64,000 bases of DNA from Panorpa germanica. Its lineage: Eukaryota > Arthropoda > Insecta > Mecoptera > Panorpidae. This document shows, piece by piece, positions 33,970-46,800 of the stretch. The stretch spans positions 4,402,001 through 4,466,000 of the forward strand of contig OY783221.1 of NCBI GenBank assembly GCA_963678705.1, read 5' to 3'. Position 1 is the stretch's first letter, and every line of letters starts with the position of its first letter. The translations under genes were made by a program, and so were the position numbers. Below the pieces are notes generated by a model that worked only from the letters and a program-made list of their open reading frames with translations, made no database searches and was not told the origin of the DNA.

Positions 33970-36395
33970 AAAAATTTAACAAATCTACAAAAAACACACA
34001 AATATTATATTACAATTTATGTGAGATGTCACCTAGCTGTTGAAATCGTATTTATATAATAAATAAATAAGTAAAGTATTAATGTGAAAGGTTAAATCTA
34101 AAGGTCTATAAGTTCAAATTTTTTGTATTTGAATCTCAAAAGAAGTATCCTAAATATTACAAAAATTCGTACCTTTTTAGAAATTAATTTATACGTTTTG
34201 GATGCATATATTTCTTTAAAATGTTAGCATTATAAATATTTTTTTTTATCTTTAATTAATATATTTTCTAAAGAGAAAATATTTTTTAGAACATCCGAAA
34301 TACGAAGACGAAGATTTTCTTTGAAAATCATAATTTTGTGACGATTTATCAAGTAGGCCTTTTAACTCTCTACAAATTGACGTCACTTGTACAGTAAAAA
34401 AAAGAGATTATATAAACAATAACAGCTAGTTGACTGGACTACAAGAGGGGCCGGGCCGGGCAGAGCGAGAAACTATTTCTAATAAAAATGTGGCATAATC
34501 GCGTGGCTGAACACATTGGAGTGTTTATCGTACTGCTATCTGATTTGTATTGTTTTTGTTTTGTATACCAGAACTATAAAAAAATGAGATTAAATTTTAT
34601 TATTAAAAACATTTAATTTTTATTGTAATTTAAAACTCAAGGTAGTTTTTATTTTTTATTTATATAAAATATTTTATTTTTTAAATACAGTTTTTTTTTT
34701 TATATATTTATGATATTTTCATGGGGTAGTAATAATATTACTGTACCAATACAAAAGTAATTCATGTTTTGATTAAGGGTGTGATAATTACGAACCTGCA
34801 ACGTTGAAATGTAATAAGGAATAAGCAAAACGTGACTAATTTATAAAAGTTTTATTACGTTTTATGACATCTACTGGGTTAGTTGATATTAAGAACTATA
34901 AAACAATAACTTTACTATTATATTAGGTATACGAGTATATAAAACATAGCAATCATTTGGGCTTTGTCAATATCTTTCCAAAAAAATACTAAACGCTCAG
35001 GCAAATTTACTATAAAATACTTTATTACGTTTTAACATTAAATGTTAATGTAAAATGTATTCTATAGTTTAGAAATTATTGTTAGTAGAATGCGCAAGCT
35101 TACAAACTGTAAAACTGTATTATATATTGATCACGTTGGCTATTAGGATCTCAATTCTTCATATTTTTATTTTTATTTATTGTGGCTAATATTAAAAAAG
35201 ATATTAAAGAAATAGTTAATATTAAATGCACAAATCTATATAAAAAATGGTTTTCCACTGATAAATGTCTCTTTCCATTTAATCAATTTTTATATATATG
35301 TATCTGTAACATATTTATACGAGTAAACATACAGATACCGTTTTTTCTTCCACTTTTTATTGAAAAACACATTCACACTTACAGTCAGGTAGAGAGGTTC
35401 CCCGAGTTTAAAAAAAAATATTGAGAAGTTTTCAAAACAAATATTTTGGAAATCATAGTTACTTTCATCAATTTCTATCCTGCGTCAGAGTTATGTAACA
35501 TAGTTTTCTCCCATAAAACGCAAAGCGCGGTATCGTTGTACTCCTACGTACCTAATAATGTGCTCACTGCTTTATATAATTAGTTGTAAAGCTAGCCAAC
35601 ACACACATTATAAATTATCAGCAAACTATAAATACCAACATCAACAAGTTCAAGTTTACGTTACAATATGCTGTGCCAAAAAACTGATTTACAATTTGCT
35701 AAATAATCAGCTGTAGTTGAATAAATTTCCCATTGGCATCTGTAGCTATACACTACACTGTATAGGTATACATATGTGGATGTACCACGTTTTATGTGGA
35801 GATCTTAGCAATGAACTTGTCTATTCAAAAAATTTGGCACATATTCTCTTTCAACAAACAAACACCTGTAGCATTTTGTTAAACTTAAACATGATGTAAA
35901 GTGGGGTATTTTGGGAAGGTATAGGATTTGTTATAAATATAGAAATGGGTTAGAGGAAAACAGCGATGCACAAATTATTGAGGACTGAAAAATACTGGTA
36001 TAGGACTACCAGTGCCCGAATTAGCTTCTAGGAGGTTCTGATACATTTTGTGAGACATTTCTATTATTAATTTTCTGCATATTTTGTCCATTATTTTCAG
36101 TGACAAACATGTGAATTTCCTATTATTTATATTCAGTCAAACTACTGCATAAGTAGGATTTAATCTGTGTAGAATATTTTATTGAATGCTTCATTTTGTG
36201 TTATTATTATAAAATGTTGTTACATGTTCATAAAAATTACGACTTCTTTCTAAGTTTGTTGCTATCTTTAACATATAGAAAGAGAAACATTCTTGTAAGT
36301 CATTCATTCAATATTTAAACTCAGAAAATTATATTTCTGAACTGAGAATCTGCTTAATTTCTAGCTCTGAACAAAAGAATACCAATTCTAGCTTA
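33970..36395. other. AT-rich non-coding DNA
   Basis: No gene supported. The frames 35182-35424 and 35717-35899 are unremarkable. A short GGGGCCGGGCCGGGC patch at about 34446-34461 stands out in AT-rich surroundings; it is unassigned. Confidence 0.5.
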
Positions 36396-36612
36396 TATAG
36401 TTCAAATCGCGATAGTTCGGCGGCGACTTATACTTAAAAGAGGTTATAAGAGCGGTATAAATCTATACTACGATAATGAATTTTATTTATTCGGTTCTAT
36501 ATACATTATAGAAAAATAAGTGAGTCAGTGCTTTTTAGTTATATCGGCAGTTTATACTCCACAACTTGTTTTAAGTATGAGTCGCTGCCGAACTCTCGTA
36601 ATTTGAACTATA
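36396..36612. mobile_element. 217-bp long-TIR MITE
   Basis: The left end 36396-36439 (TATAGTTCAAATCGCGATAG...) and the right end 36569-36612 are inverted repeats of 44 bp with five mismatches, both including AGTTCGGC-GCGACT and ATACTTAAAA. Weaker pairing continues inward (GCGGTATAAA against GGAGTATAAA), so the whole unit can fold as a hairpin. TA dinucleotides flank both ends, compatible with a TA target as in Tc1/mariner-type elements, but the exact edge is uncertain. There is no coding capacity. Confidence 0.75.
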
Positions 36613-38419
36613 TTTATATTATTCTAAAATCATAATTCTAAATTAAATAAAACACACGAAAACTATTTCCTTCATTAAGAAGAACCTATGTAAGGCTAGT
36701 CTAATTGCCCGTCCAGATCCGTAACAAAAAAGTATTTACAAGAAAAACCAACACAAATTGTAAAAATAAAAGTACTGTTACAGATTTTTTTAAGGAAAAA
36801 TACAATGTCTTTTCCGTCACATACTAATGAAAGTGTAATAATACCTAATGCTACTCTATCTATCAATTAAAACTGTCATAGATTAAGCCTTTTACATTTT
36901 TGTATGACAGTTTGTAATTTTTTGCGTTCTTTTCCATTTCAATAATATATTATTCAGTATCATCTAATATAATTGTATTTTTGCTCTTGATGCTTTTACA
37001 AAATATTTCTTTTACTTTCAAAAACTGAAAGTTACTTATACATCTTGTAAATAATTGGAAAAAATATACAACATATTTTTCTAATAATAATATTTCAAAA
37101 TAATATTTTTTTAGTTAATTTGATGCACTCCTTAGCAATAAAGGGACCAAGAACAAATTGGCATCAATTTAAACACATCTCAGCCGCTACTAAAATTTGG
37201 CGACGTAAAGTCTAGTAGAGAGTTTTAGTCTATTTGACCCGGTGTCAAAAATTCTTGTACATCTCTGACGTGGACGAATAAATAGCACAAGACCGCGTCA
37301 ATCATGTTTTCTTATATAACATTATAAGAGCACGAGTAGGTGTTCACTAAATTACGTACGTAAATTACATTCTTTTACTTCGTTTGACAAAGTGACTTAC
37401 CACACAGTACAGAATTAATATATTTATTTACTTGTTTATTTATTTAAAATCCACGAACAATTTAGATAACAATTTATCAAATTAAAAATATTTTTCTGTT
37501 ACTTTTTCTATTTGAAATACATAATACTGTTACTCAAATGTCATGTATGAATTACAAACACTAATGTTAATAATAATGATCTTGTGGAAAACCAGCATGT
37601 GTGAAACAACAAATTACAAATTAAATTAGCAGTTTTCTAAATACAAATGTTGTGAACGAAATTCTTTTGCCATACTTTACAAGTTACAAAACAAAATAAC
37701 GGTATTCAAAATCCCATCCTCAAAGATCAAGCGCACTTAAGTGAATATAATACAAAAAAATAAGACTTTGAGTTGCTAAAATTCTTTAGAAAAATATGAT
37801 ATAATTAAAATATATCTCATTTCTTCATTTCTATATCAAGAAGTTGCAAAAAGTATTTTTAATGACTTAGATATTGTTGACAATTTCAAAAGCACTTGAG
37901 CTTTGTAGTTCATTATATAGAGGCTTGTATATGTATAACGAAAGTATATAATAAATACACTTTAGAGAAATTTAAAAGCTTTGTATGGACTTTTTTGTAC
38001 CTAAAAACAAATCTTTTACCTTTGATGTTGATATTTAATTACAAAAGAATTTTGATATAATTATGGTTATAGAATGGTATTGTTATCTGCCCTAATTAAA
38101 ACAGTAATGAATGTTAGCTAATTAATTAGTTGACTAATTACGTTACTAATGTTTAATTATTGAAAATTTCAACATGACAACAAACAGAGCAATTGATATT
38201 GAAGATACAAAAAAACAAAATTAAAAACTAATAGAAGCGTTCAAACGTATATTTTGTTTTAATTAGAAAAATATTTGTAAAATACTGAAAATGTGAAAGT
38301 AGTGAATCTATAATATTAACAGAGTATCGGATGTGTCTTTGTCAAACACCACCACCATTATGAGAACATAATCAAATTAATTCTAATAACAAACAAACCC
38401 AGTAGAATATAGCGCTGAT
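36613..38419. other. AT-rich non-coding DNA
   Basis: Nothing recognisable. A GTAAGTCAC donor-like site on the minus strand near 37392 has no convincing acceptor partner. Confidence 0.5.
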
Positions 38420-38485
38420 TCGGGAATCGACCATGAAGACACAACTGCCTGTCATCAAGTACCACCGCCCTCGGCTACTATGCGT
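38420..38485 (-). mobile_element. tRNA-derived SINE head
   Basis: On the minus strand TAGCCGAGGGCGGTGG (38462-38477) fits a Pol III A box, and GGTCGATTCCC (38422-38432) fits a B box, about 30 nt apart, with AGTTGTGTCTTCAT between. This is the best A/B-box pair in the window. No acceptor stem or intact anticodon arm can be drawn, so it is a SINE or tRNA relic rather than a working tRNA. The body and tail would extend toward lower coordinates. Confidence 0.5.
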
Positions 38486-39413
38486 TGTCAATTGTAATAA
38501 TTAATTAAATAAAAATTAAATTTTTTTTGTTTCTAATTTTAAATAGATACACAAATATTTAAAATTCCGATGATCCTGATGATAAGAAAATGAATTCTGT
38601 TGGTAATTAACAGCCAACAATTTGTATCTGTGTTATATTGAATAAATTATTTAAAACTAATTCGTTGAAAGCACCGTTTTACATTACTAAAATATAATTC
38701 TTTACAAAACAATAGTGAATATGGAAAATACATTTATTTTAATAATTATATAGAATTAGTAACGCTTTAGTTATTTATAAAAGGTGACTCAGCATTAAAA
38801 AACAAAATGAACAAAATTTGTATAAATTATGTTAACAATATTTTTTTTTTTTAATAATATAATCTGTATTGTTTAAATTCTTGCATATTAAGTGGTCACT
38901 CAAATAATATTAAGTTAAGAAGGAATTATAAAGAGGTTAAAAGGTTTTAACATTAATTTTTAGGGTATTTAATTAGTAATAGAGATTATTTAATTGTACG
39001 CTTCCGGCCCCGGGAATGGGATGTTGGTGGACTGAATTTTATCGTTGTAACCTTTAAATGTATCTATCTGCACGGTTCCATAACTGGACTAAATGAGACT
39101 AATAACTAACTCTCGTTCATAACACCATCAATCAAATTAGCAAGCGTTTAAAATATGTAAATTACTTTAGTTGTTTTTATCTATCATACATGCATGTAAA
39201 AAATAAATGAATTTCATCGTTGGGTGATGAATAGAACGTTAAGCGAGTTGTAGTGCCATAAGCCTCGTCGGTTGAATGCTATCCAGTAACATCAATGATT
39301 GACCGTTTCGGATTAGAGTTTTTTTTAAACAAAATTTGAATCATTTGCATGGAAGCTATGGAGATTGTACAGTTTGATGTTGTGGTTACACTAGTTTTCT
39401 ATTTATAACTGAA
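38486..39413. other. AT-rich non-coding DNA
   Basis: Nothing recognisable. Confidence 0.5.
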
Positions 39414-39461
39414 ACTAGAGTTTACCCCCGTCGCAATGCGACGTCTTTTTGGCGTGTATCA
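39414..39461 (+). repeat. 5' end of the 17.5-kb dispersed repeat
   Basis: These 48 bp match 17512-17559 at 46 positions (both differences T to C at CpG-like sites: GTGACG/GCGACG and GGTGTG/GGCGTG). Homology fades after GTGTATCA, so this is a truncated or diverged copy. Confidence 0.7.
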
Positions 39462-39469
39462 TTAAAATA

Positions 39470-42400
39470 GCCTAAAATGGGAGAGATATTTTTATGCGTA
39501 TGTGTAAAAGAACAATTGATTTTGATATTATCGAAATTATCCTACATTACAATTTGCAGAAAACATAAAACTAATAACTAGGCCCTATTATTCTTTTTCT
39601 ACTTGGATTTGGCCAAGACCCGTAAATACCATCAAATTAAATACTATTTATAATCAACAGTTTTTCATGACTTACAATCGAGAACGGTTAGAAACAATTT
39701 CTCTAAAAATGTTTGGGACTATATTCAGTCAATCTTTCTTTTTGCTTAATGTTCTATGTGACTTACAAAGTAAAAAAAACTTTTCGATTCTAGTGTTAAA
39801 GATCTGATTAAATTCTTTTCAAATCTATTCTAATAACGCGATTCAATGTCATGCAAAAACATGTTATTAAGATCAAATATTTGCACAAATTACAATACAA
39901 TTTGTTAGAAAAGTGTCTACGACGTATATAGGCCATAAGGTCAATATTTAAAAAAGGAATTTCGTGTAATAGGTCAAATGTAAATAACATTTTAATATAT
40001 TTAAATATATGTAACAACCTTAAAATATATGTGTACCTATGTTTCAACATTGTCTAAAATGTGAAACACTTTCAAAGTATCTCTCTTCCAGTCACATTAC
40101 GAGTAAATCCTGATATATAGTTAGTTTCATTTATACACTAGGTCTTTAGTAGCCATATATTTTAAACTAACTGCGTGATTTTTGAACCTTTAGACATTAG
40201 ACCTCCTTTTCTCATTATTCAGTATTATGTTTTTCTTCAGTAACGCGTGTGCGATACTATGGTGTGTTTTGTTGTTCCCTTCATCTTTGTGGACTTACGC
40301 TTTTTTGAATCAGATAAAGTCTTCGTTAACTTTGCATATTAATTTCATTACGTATAATGGCATTGTGTTAATACAGGGTGCATGCAAATTACTTTACTAA
40401 TATATTTAAGTAAACTATTGTATGTTATAAAATTTTCTATTTTCTTTTATGCATAAGTCGTCCGATTCAGTGCTATGTATTAGGTATCGTTTTAATTTCA
40501 TTAGTTGTAAGAATAATTTAACATAAGACAAAATGCGTAATTATTTTCTGCATACGTTTTCCTTTTAATCTTAATTTTAGTTTTAGAAGTATGCATACTT
40601 CATACTTTCTAATACTAAAACATAAAACTTGACAGTATAGTGGTCTTTTTTATCGACCGAGTTAATAATCTACAATCTGTCATAAGAAAAATACAGATAA
40701 ATATTATGATAAATATAGTAATTTATATTATATCAAATAGAGATCATAATTAATATTAAAAAGTGTAAATATATTCAAATACATTCAAAATATAATATAA
40801 CTAAAAAACTGCAAGAAACGCATATATTATTTTATGACTAAAACATACAATTTAAAATTAACACAATAGTTTATTTTAAAACTCTCTTATTTTAATTTAT
40901 ATATATATAATAAGAAAGATCACCTCACTCTAAAAAAGAATGCATCATTCTAGCAAGTGTGGAGCTTAAAAAAAACAAAGAGTACAAAATTTAATTCAAG
41001 CATTTAATAATTATATTATTGAATATCACACTTCTGTAGATTTTTCCTAAGAATCTCGTCAAATTATAAGAAAAAAAACTGCTCTATTTTTCTTTAGATT
41101 ATGAAAACAGCTCAATCGGTAAAGGATTATTAAGCTTGCTGAATTATTGAATGTCGAATTATCGAGCTTCTAATATATTATGTATTATTATTTTGTTTTT
41201 TTTTTTTATTATTCATTCATTACTTATTGCGGCAAATGTAATAACGATGTGGTCTTATTATAAAATTTTCAAACTTGTCTTTCTAAAATAAATAAATATA
41301 AGAGAATGTAATATCATACTTAATTATATTAACTCGTTAGAATTTGTGACATTTTCTAAATTAAAATTAACACCAATAATAAAACAGAATATATGATTAC
41401 ATTTCTATGAATGTGTAGAACTAAATGTATATGTCTATAAATTTATAAAAGCAACACTTCTTCACTCTGTGCTACATTGCAGTAAAAACAGAATAATTTC
41501 TGCTACTAATGTCACAAAGTTATCCTACATGAAATACTAGAAAATTAAATAACACCAATTTGTACAGATAATTTGTAAAATTGAATGTCAAAACTTTTAC
41601 AGCCGAAAACATCTTCATATCCTTCTGGAACTTGTGCATAATTTAAATTGAGGGGTGTGAAGTTATATATATATATACATATATATATATGTGTGTGTGT
41701 GTGTATATAATTCTAATAATGTGTAGAATATAAATTAAAATACATTATTCATCATTCAAAACCCACGGGCGTAGCAAAGTTGTTTGAAACTTAATACATA
41801 TCAACGTTTTGTTGGTCGTAGTTCAGTCAAAAGAAAAACGAAATTGTAAGGATGCTTTAATATCCTTCGAAGGATAACTTAATAGATAACTAACCACTGA
41901 TAACGATCAGGGTTTGTTACGGGTTACATCACCTTCAACAGAAATAGTTTTTTCGCATTGGCCCTATCAAAAATATGAATTTTACATATCATAAAAATAT
42001 ATTTTCCCTTGTCTACAATCTTATTTATCTATTAACGGTATCATGACCATAAACAACCCGCCAAAATAAAAAAAAACAAGTTCAACTGAAAAATAAATAG
42101 ATCTATGCAAAAAGCGCGGTACTTTGTTTAGTCAGGTTAACATGAGATTAAGTCAGTTAGTTACACCCCTAATAATACGTTGAGATATTTTCTCATACCG
42201 TAATTGCGAAAACCTGTTCTTTTTTGGTAAAGGACATGCAAATTTTTGCAACCCTAGTTTCGTAAATAATTCATACTAGATCAGTGACTTTTGTCATCTA
42301 TTCTTTTGTTTGAGATCTTTCGGTTACAGGAGCTACATAAATGGCTACTATTACATAATAAATAATCCTAGATGATCCTGTTTCGCAAACAACTTCTTTG

Positions 42401-42880
42401 GAAGATGGTCATGTTTATATTTAGTACAGAATACAGGATAGCATAGTACTGTTTCTTTCTTTGATAAGATATTTATTCCCAAGATACTTCTCGAGAAATC
42501 AATATTAGCGAAACCTTAAATGTTTTGTAAATGTTTTACATTCAAATCTCAAATTAGTAAAGAGTTGTACTTTCAGAAAATATATACACTAGTCAAAATC
42601 GAGAAATTACCAAATTTTACCATACCACAATTTACTGAGTTATAACTTTACCATAAAATAATTGTTCTGTTACATAAGTGTTAAGATAATGTAAGATTAT
42701 AAAACGAATGCTACATTTCGATGCTTTAACAAAGCTATTTATGTAAGATTATATATCAAACTAATATAGTTTGTAGTACAAGCTGTTTAATGTAATTTGC
42801 ATTTATTTTTTGATAATGTAACAGAATTATTCTAAACTTCAGCAAATAACAAAATGTAACGTTAATTCAAAAGTATCACG
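39470..42880. other. AT-rich non-coding DNA with compound microsatellite
   Basis: A compound TA/CA/TG microsatellite lies at about 41664-41708 (TA run, then GT run). GTTAATACAGGGTGCATG near 40370 resembles the TACAGGGTG repeat start. The minus frame 39808-40050 is unsupported. No gene is seen. Confidence 0.5.
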
Positions 42881-42985
42881 TTAAGGGGTTAGGGGTAGTC
42901 AGAATTTTCAAAAAATCGATTTTTTTTTTTTTGCATTTTCTTAAAGTATAATATTTTAAAAATATTGTGTGAAAATTTGAAGTGA

Positions 42986-43228
42986 ATCCGACAAATTCTT
43001 TTCGAGTTATTTAACAATGACCAAAGGACGCTCGGGTGCTACGTGGCATTCGATCATCGGTATGCAGAAAGAATGGATGCTGCACGTATCAAAGTAGCAG
43101 ATAAGCGCGCTAATGATAACACCCGAGAAGGTCGATTGCAACGTAGGCACCAGCAAATCGATATTTTGGAAGCTGCTATGACGGCTGAAGAGCTATTATA
43201 TGGTCCAGGAATAGATGACTCAGTGTAA
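42986..43228 (+). pseudogene. Transposase C-terminal remnant
   Basis: The frame is open for 80 codons to TAA at 43226-43228. It reads LFNNDQRTLGCYVAFDHRY, then an Arg/Ala-rich stretch from AERMDAARIKVADKR to LQRRHQQIDILE, ending EELLYGPGIDDSV. The first ATG is within the stretch (MDAAR). The pattern of a basic helical tail followed by a Y-G-x-G-I/F-D-type end resembles C-termini of insect transposases annotated as 'Mutator-like domain' proteins, from memory. The DDE catalytic part is absent. GTAAGTT overlaps the stop and could be a splice donor, with TTTTAG at 43582-43587 as acceptor, but the phases do not join cleanly. Confidence 0.5.
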
Positions 43229-43586
43229 GTTATTAAATAATTCTTATAATTCGACATAAATCCATAGCAAAACTTTAAATGCGTTTTTCTGAAAACTATG
43301 TTTTCTGAACTGGTGATCACTGTAACTTAAAAACTGCTCGGTAGATTTCAATAAAATTTCTTGTACTTTTGAAATACATTAAAAACTCGTGCCTGATCGA
43401 AGGATTTCTTTTTTTTTCAAAGATTTCGATTTTTTTTTAACAATAAACTGTCGGTTTTTTTCTCGAAAATTTAAAAAAAATTTCCTGAGGCCGCCATTTT
43501 GTTAATTTCGAAAAAAAAAAAAAAGCTTCGATCAGGCACAAGATTATCTATTAATAAAACTAATTTTTCTTGTCCGATTGATTTTA

Positions 43587-43661
43587 GATGAATCTCCAAG
43601 GACTTATGATGATCACCGCAAAGGACTTCGGGAGGAACGGGCTCTACAAAAACAGCGATAA
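43587..43661 (+). pseudogene. Second open segment in the TTAA element
   Basis: From codon GAT at 43587 the plus strand reads DESPRTYDDHRKGLREERAL then QKQR and a stop. The charged, mixed composition looks protein-like in an otherwise T-rich interior, and it may be a last exon or an old frame-shifted piece of the transposase. The downstream AATAAAG (about 43725) would fit a poly(A) signal. Confidence 0.3.
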
Positions 43662-43828
43662 CTTTTTGAATTATTAATTTTTTTTTTTGAAATTTTCGTG
43701 AAGTCAAATCGAAACGTGTTCTAATAAAGATATGTTTTTATTTTTGTCAAATAAAGTAATTAACTACAAAAAAAAAATTATTGAAAATCATCATTTTTTC
43801 AGGCCTCTGAGTACCCCTAACCCCTTAA

Positions 43829-46800
43829 TACAAGAGTTTACGTTTTGCGTTTAGAGACTATATATGAATAAATTTAGACTTCAGGAATCGAATGTATGCG
43901 ATAGACAATCTTGTAAAAAATTATCTTCAGCTTCAATGAGGATCAAGTATTAAGTAGAGAATCAATCATTTAAAGACGTCAAATACAAAGGTGTCAATAG
44001 ACATGCTAGCACGTAAAGTAATGCTATTCTCAAGAAAATCAAAGAGAAAGAGAGACACCTATTCATTATGATGTGCTGATTCACGACTTATAGACCACAG
44101 AACGCGTATATGACAGCAACTGTTGGACACGGGAATTCCACACAGAACGTTAGACAATACACTTAGAGTTTCAGCATTGGAGAAATAACACCAAGAGATT
44201 CGTCCTTGACCTGACATACATATTTCATTGGAATAGATTATTAATAAATGAATGTTATATAATTACTGACATCTAATTGAGAAAACCCTAACAATACGAT
44301 AGTGTTATTCTTTCAAACTTCAGTGTCATTCCTTGAAGTGGCATGCACGGTGCTATACTAAAACTATCCAAAGCAGCGGCGCGACGGCCGCGCTTGCACT
44401 GCAGTTAATGCATACACCTTAGTACCTCACCTTTCACATTATATTACCCTTCTGACATACGTTCATTTCGTTTGTAGGTAACTCAGTAGCATATTATTTA
44501 ATAAAGTAACATTTATGCTTCCATAATACCTACCAGAAACCTTCACCCTCCACCCATAACTTACCCCTTCACCCTTCTTTAAAGCGTTATCCTATTATCT
44601 TTCACCGTGTATACTATCTTAGAGGGTTCGATTTGTTAGAGAGGAAAAAAATAATATGTAAGTAATATGGGTTCGTTACAAAATACAGACTTAATTTGCA
44701 TGAAATATATTCTAATATGAGTACGAGTATAGGTCATTTTAAAAATATCTAATCGTGATTTGAATATATAATCCTTATTGTTGAAAACCCCTTTTAATAT
44801 AAATATTGTCTGTGAAAGATTCGAAGATGACCATTCATAGAATGAAGATGAATACAATAGTAGATTAAGGTGATTTTACACATGAACTATGATTTATTTT
44901 CCTTCTAATTTATCTCAAAGATATGCTAAAATTGAAAATGAATTATAACAATTATGCACAGTATGGATCAAAACCTAAATTATAGTTTTGCACGGGGCTT
45001 TATTTTTTAAATTGTAAATTTAAAGTATACGTGAGAGTTTAAGGGTTGTTCAATTATACGACTGGTTTTTATACACGTACCAAACGAATCTTTAGCAAGT
45101 CTTTTCCTTCAAAGATGAATTCCCTTCCAACTTTTTGCAATGATTGCATTTGGTTCTTGAATTATTCCTTTTTGTAACTAACATATTAGCAAATGAGTTT
45201 TAACCCACGTTCATGATATACACACTTCTCACGCAACAGACTTAAAAGTACAAAATATGAAATGAAAATACACAAGTGTAGTATATATATTAGCTAAGCG
45301 GTTATGGAAATAAATATTAATTAAAATCGAAAATAGAATAATCTAAACAAGAAACGAAAACCAAAGAATAAAATATAATGTAAACCGATTTGATTTTGGA
45401 TAATGTAGTAGTACATAAATAAAAATAAATCAAATTTCAAAGTTATTACATTTTATCACATACAAACCCCGATATCCTTTCCCCACCCACAACTATAGTC
45501 GAATTGTTTACCTGCAATATCAATATCAGTATTTTAAATACAAAAATAATAGTGTTTTACAAAATCTTAAAACATCCGATTCTTAAGTGTTTCATAGCAC
45601 GCTATATTGCCATAAAATGAGGTATTACGGATACAGTGGTAGATAGGTACTGCTTTAAAACTACATTGAGTTTTAGAATACTGCGCGACTCGAACAAAAC
45701 AGCAATATTTCAAGGTTATACGTTATTTATATTTAGTTATTGACTATAGATTATAATTACAACTTAGCAATACAAAGTACGATGCATCCATCTTTCGAGA
45801 TAGGACCCAGTACTTTTGTTGAAAAAAAAAACACATTTCGATTGAACTGAATAGTATATATTTTAAACAGTGGAATCTATCGGATACAAAGTGTGAAGAA
45901 CAACTTTTTCAACACTTCTTTTTACAGTGTAACTCGAATTGAAATCAGCTGAGTTACACATGACGTCGTAAAAAAAACTTGTTAGTTTGAACGTGTTATA
46001 CACTATTTTATGCATTAGTCTGACAGGTTCATATTACAACTGTTTATTTTTCAAAATAACATATGAATGTACAAGGATAAATTAAATATGTATCAATGTA
46101 AAAAATACAATATTATTTAAACGATATCTGAAGCCCGGACGTGGGAAGAAATTTATTACTGATAATTTCTGTACACCTTTCGCAGTTTGACATTTGATAA
46201 GCAAGGACAGGCAAAACCCAGTATCAGTTAAGAACGAAATTACTAATCCTGTGTAATTTATAACAATATTAATGCAAATACATTAACATCATTACTGGAT
46301 ACCGGCTCATAAATACAAGATATAGTTGTTTGCTAACAAACATATTATAATTCAAATGTCATTTAATGTATGCACTAATTACAGTTTATTATATACGATT
46401 TACAAGTACAAGTTTTAAAAATAAAATAAATGTACAATACACGGCTTACCTGGAGTTGGAGATGCTATAATTTACTGTCACTTGTCAGATATTGTTCATA
46501 CTACAGTTTTTAGCAATCCTTTATTTACACAACACAAACACTTTAACAATAATCCATATGCATGTCAATACGCAGACATTTATTTATAAATGCATTATTA
46601 TATTAACGCTGAGCAAAACACACTCTGACTTTAACTAAAAAAAAAAATAACTTGCACTAATTTTGAGGTTAGAATTAGAACCAAAAATGCACTTGCCAAA
46701 TATGTTTATATCAAGTAACACATTCACTACACATATATCATAAATGACATCGTTTATATTCTACACATTGTTATATAACATTGATTATGATATAGATTCT

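Larger units (their letters stand above)
42881..43828 (+). mobile_element. TTAA-flanked DNA transposon remnant
   Basis: The left end TTAAGGGGTTAGGGGTA (42881-42897) is exactly inverted at 43812-43828; after one mismatch TCAGA also pairs. With TTAA as target duplication, the element is 42885-43824 (940 bp). TTAA targets are typical of piggyBac and Kolobok superfamilies. Inside are a coding remnant on the plus strand (42986-43228), a short second open segment (43587-43661), and an internal 14-bp inverted repeat GTGCCTGATCGAAG (43389-43402 / 43526-43539). Most of a transposase is missing, so it is a non-autonomous deletion derivative. Confidence 0.8.

Noticed and set aside
38420..38485. A functional tRNA gene
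   Set aside because: A and B boxes can be placed, but no acceptor stem or anticodon stem pairs, so SINE or relic is the better reading.
43226..43587. An intron joining the two open segments of the TTAA element
   Set aside because: Using GTAAGT at the stop codon and TTTTAG as acceptor gives an immediate in-frame stop; the phases do not agree.
45440..45510. Minus-strand exon starting VNNSTIVVGGERISG after TTGCAG
   Set aside because: The same CAG|GTAAAC could be an acceptor or a donor; it is ambiguous and there is no partner exon.
46446..46471. Minus-strand exon ending CCAACTCCAG before GTAAGC
   Set aside because: The donor is good, but the preceding sequence has no pyrimidine tract and no convincing frame.
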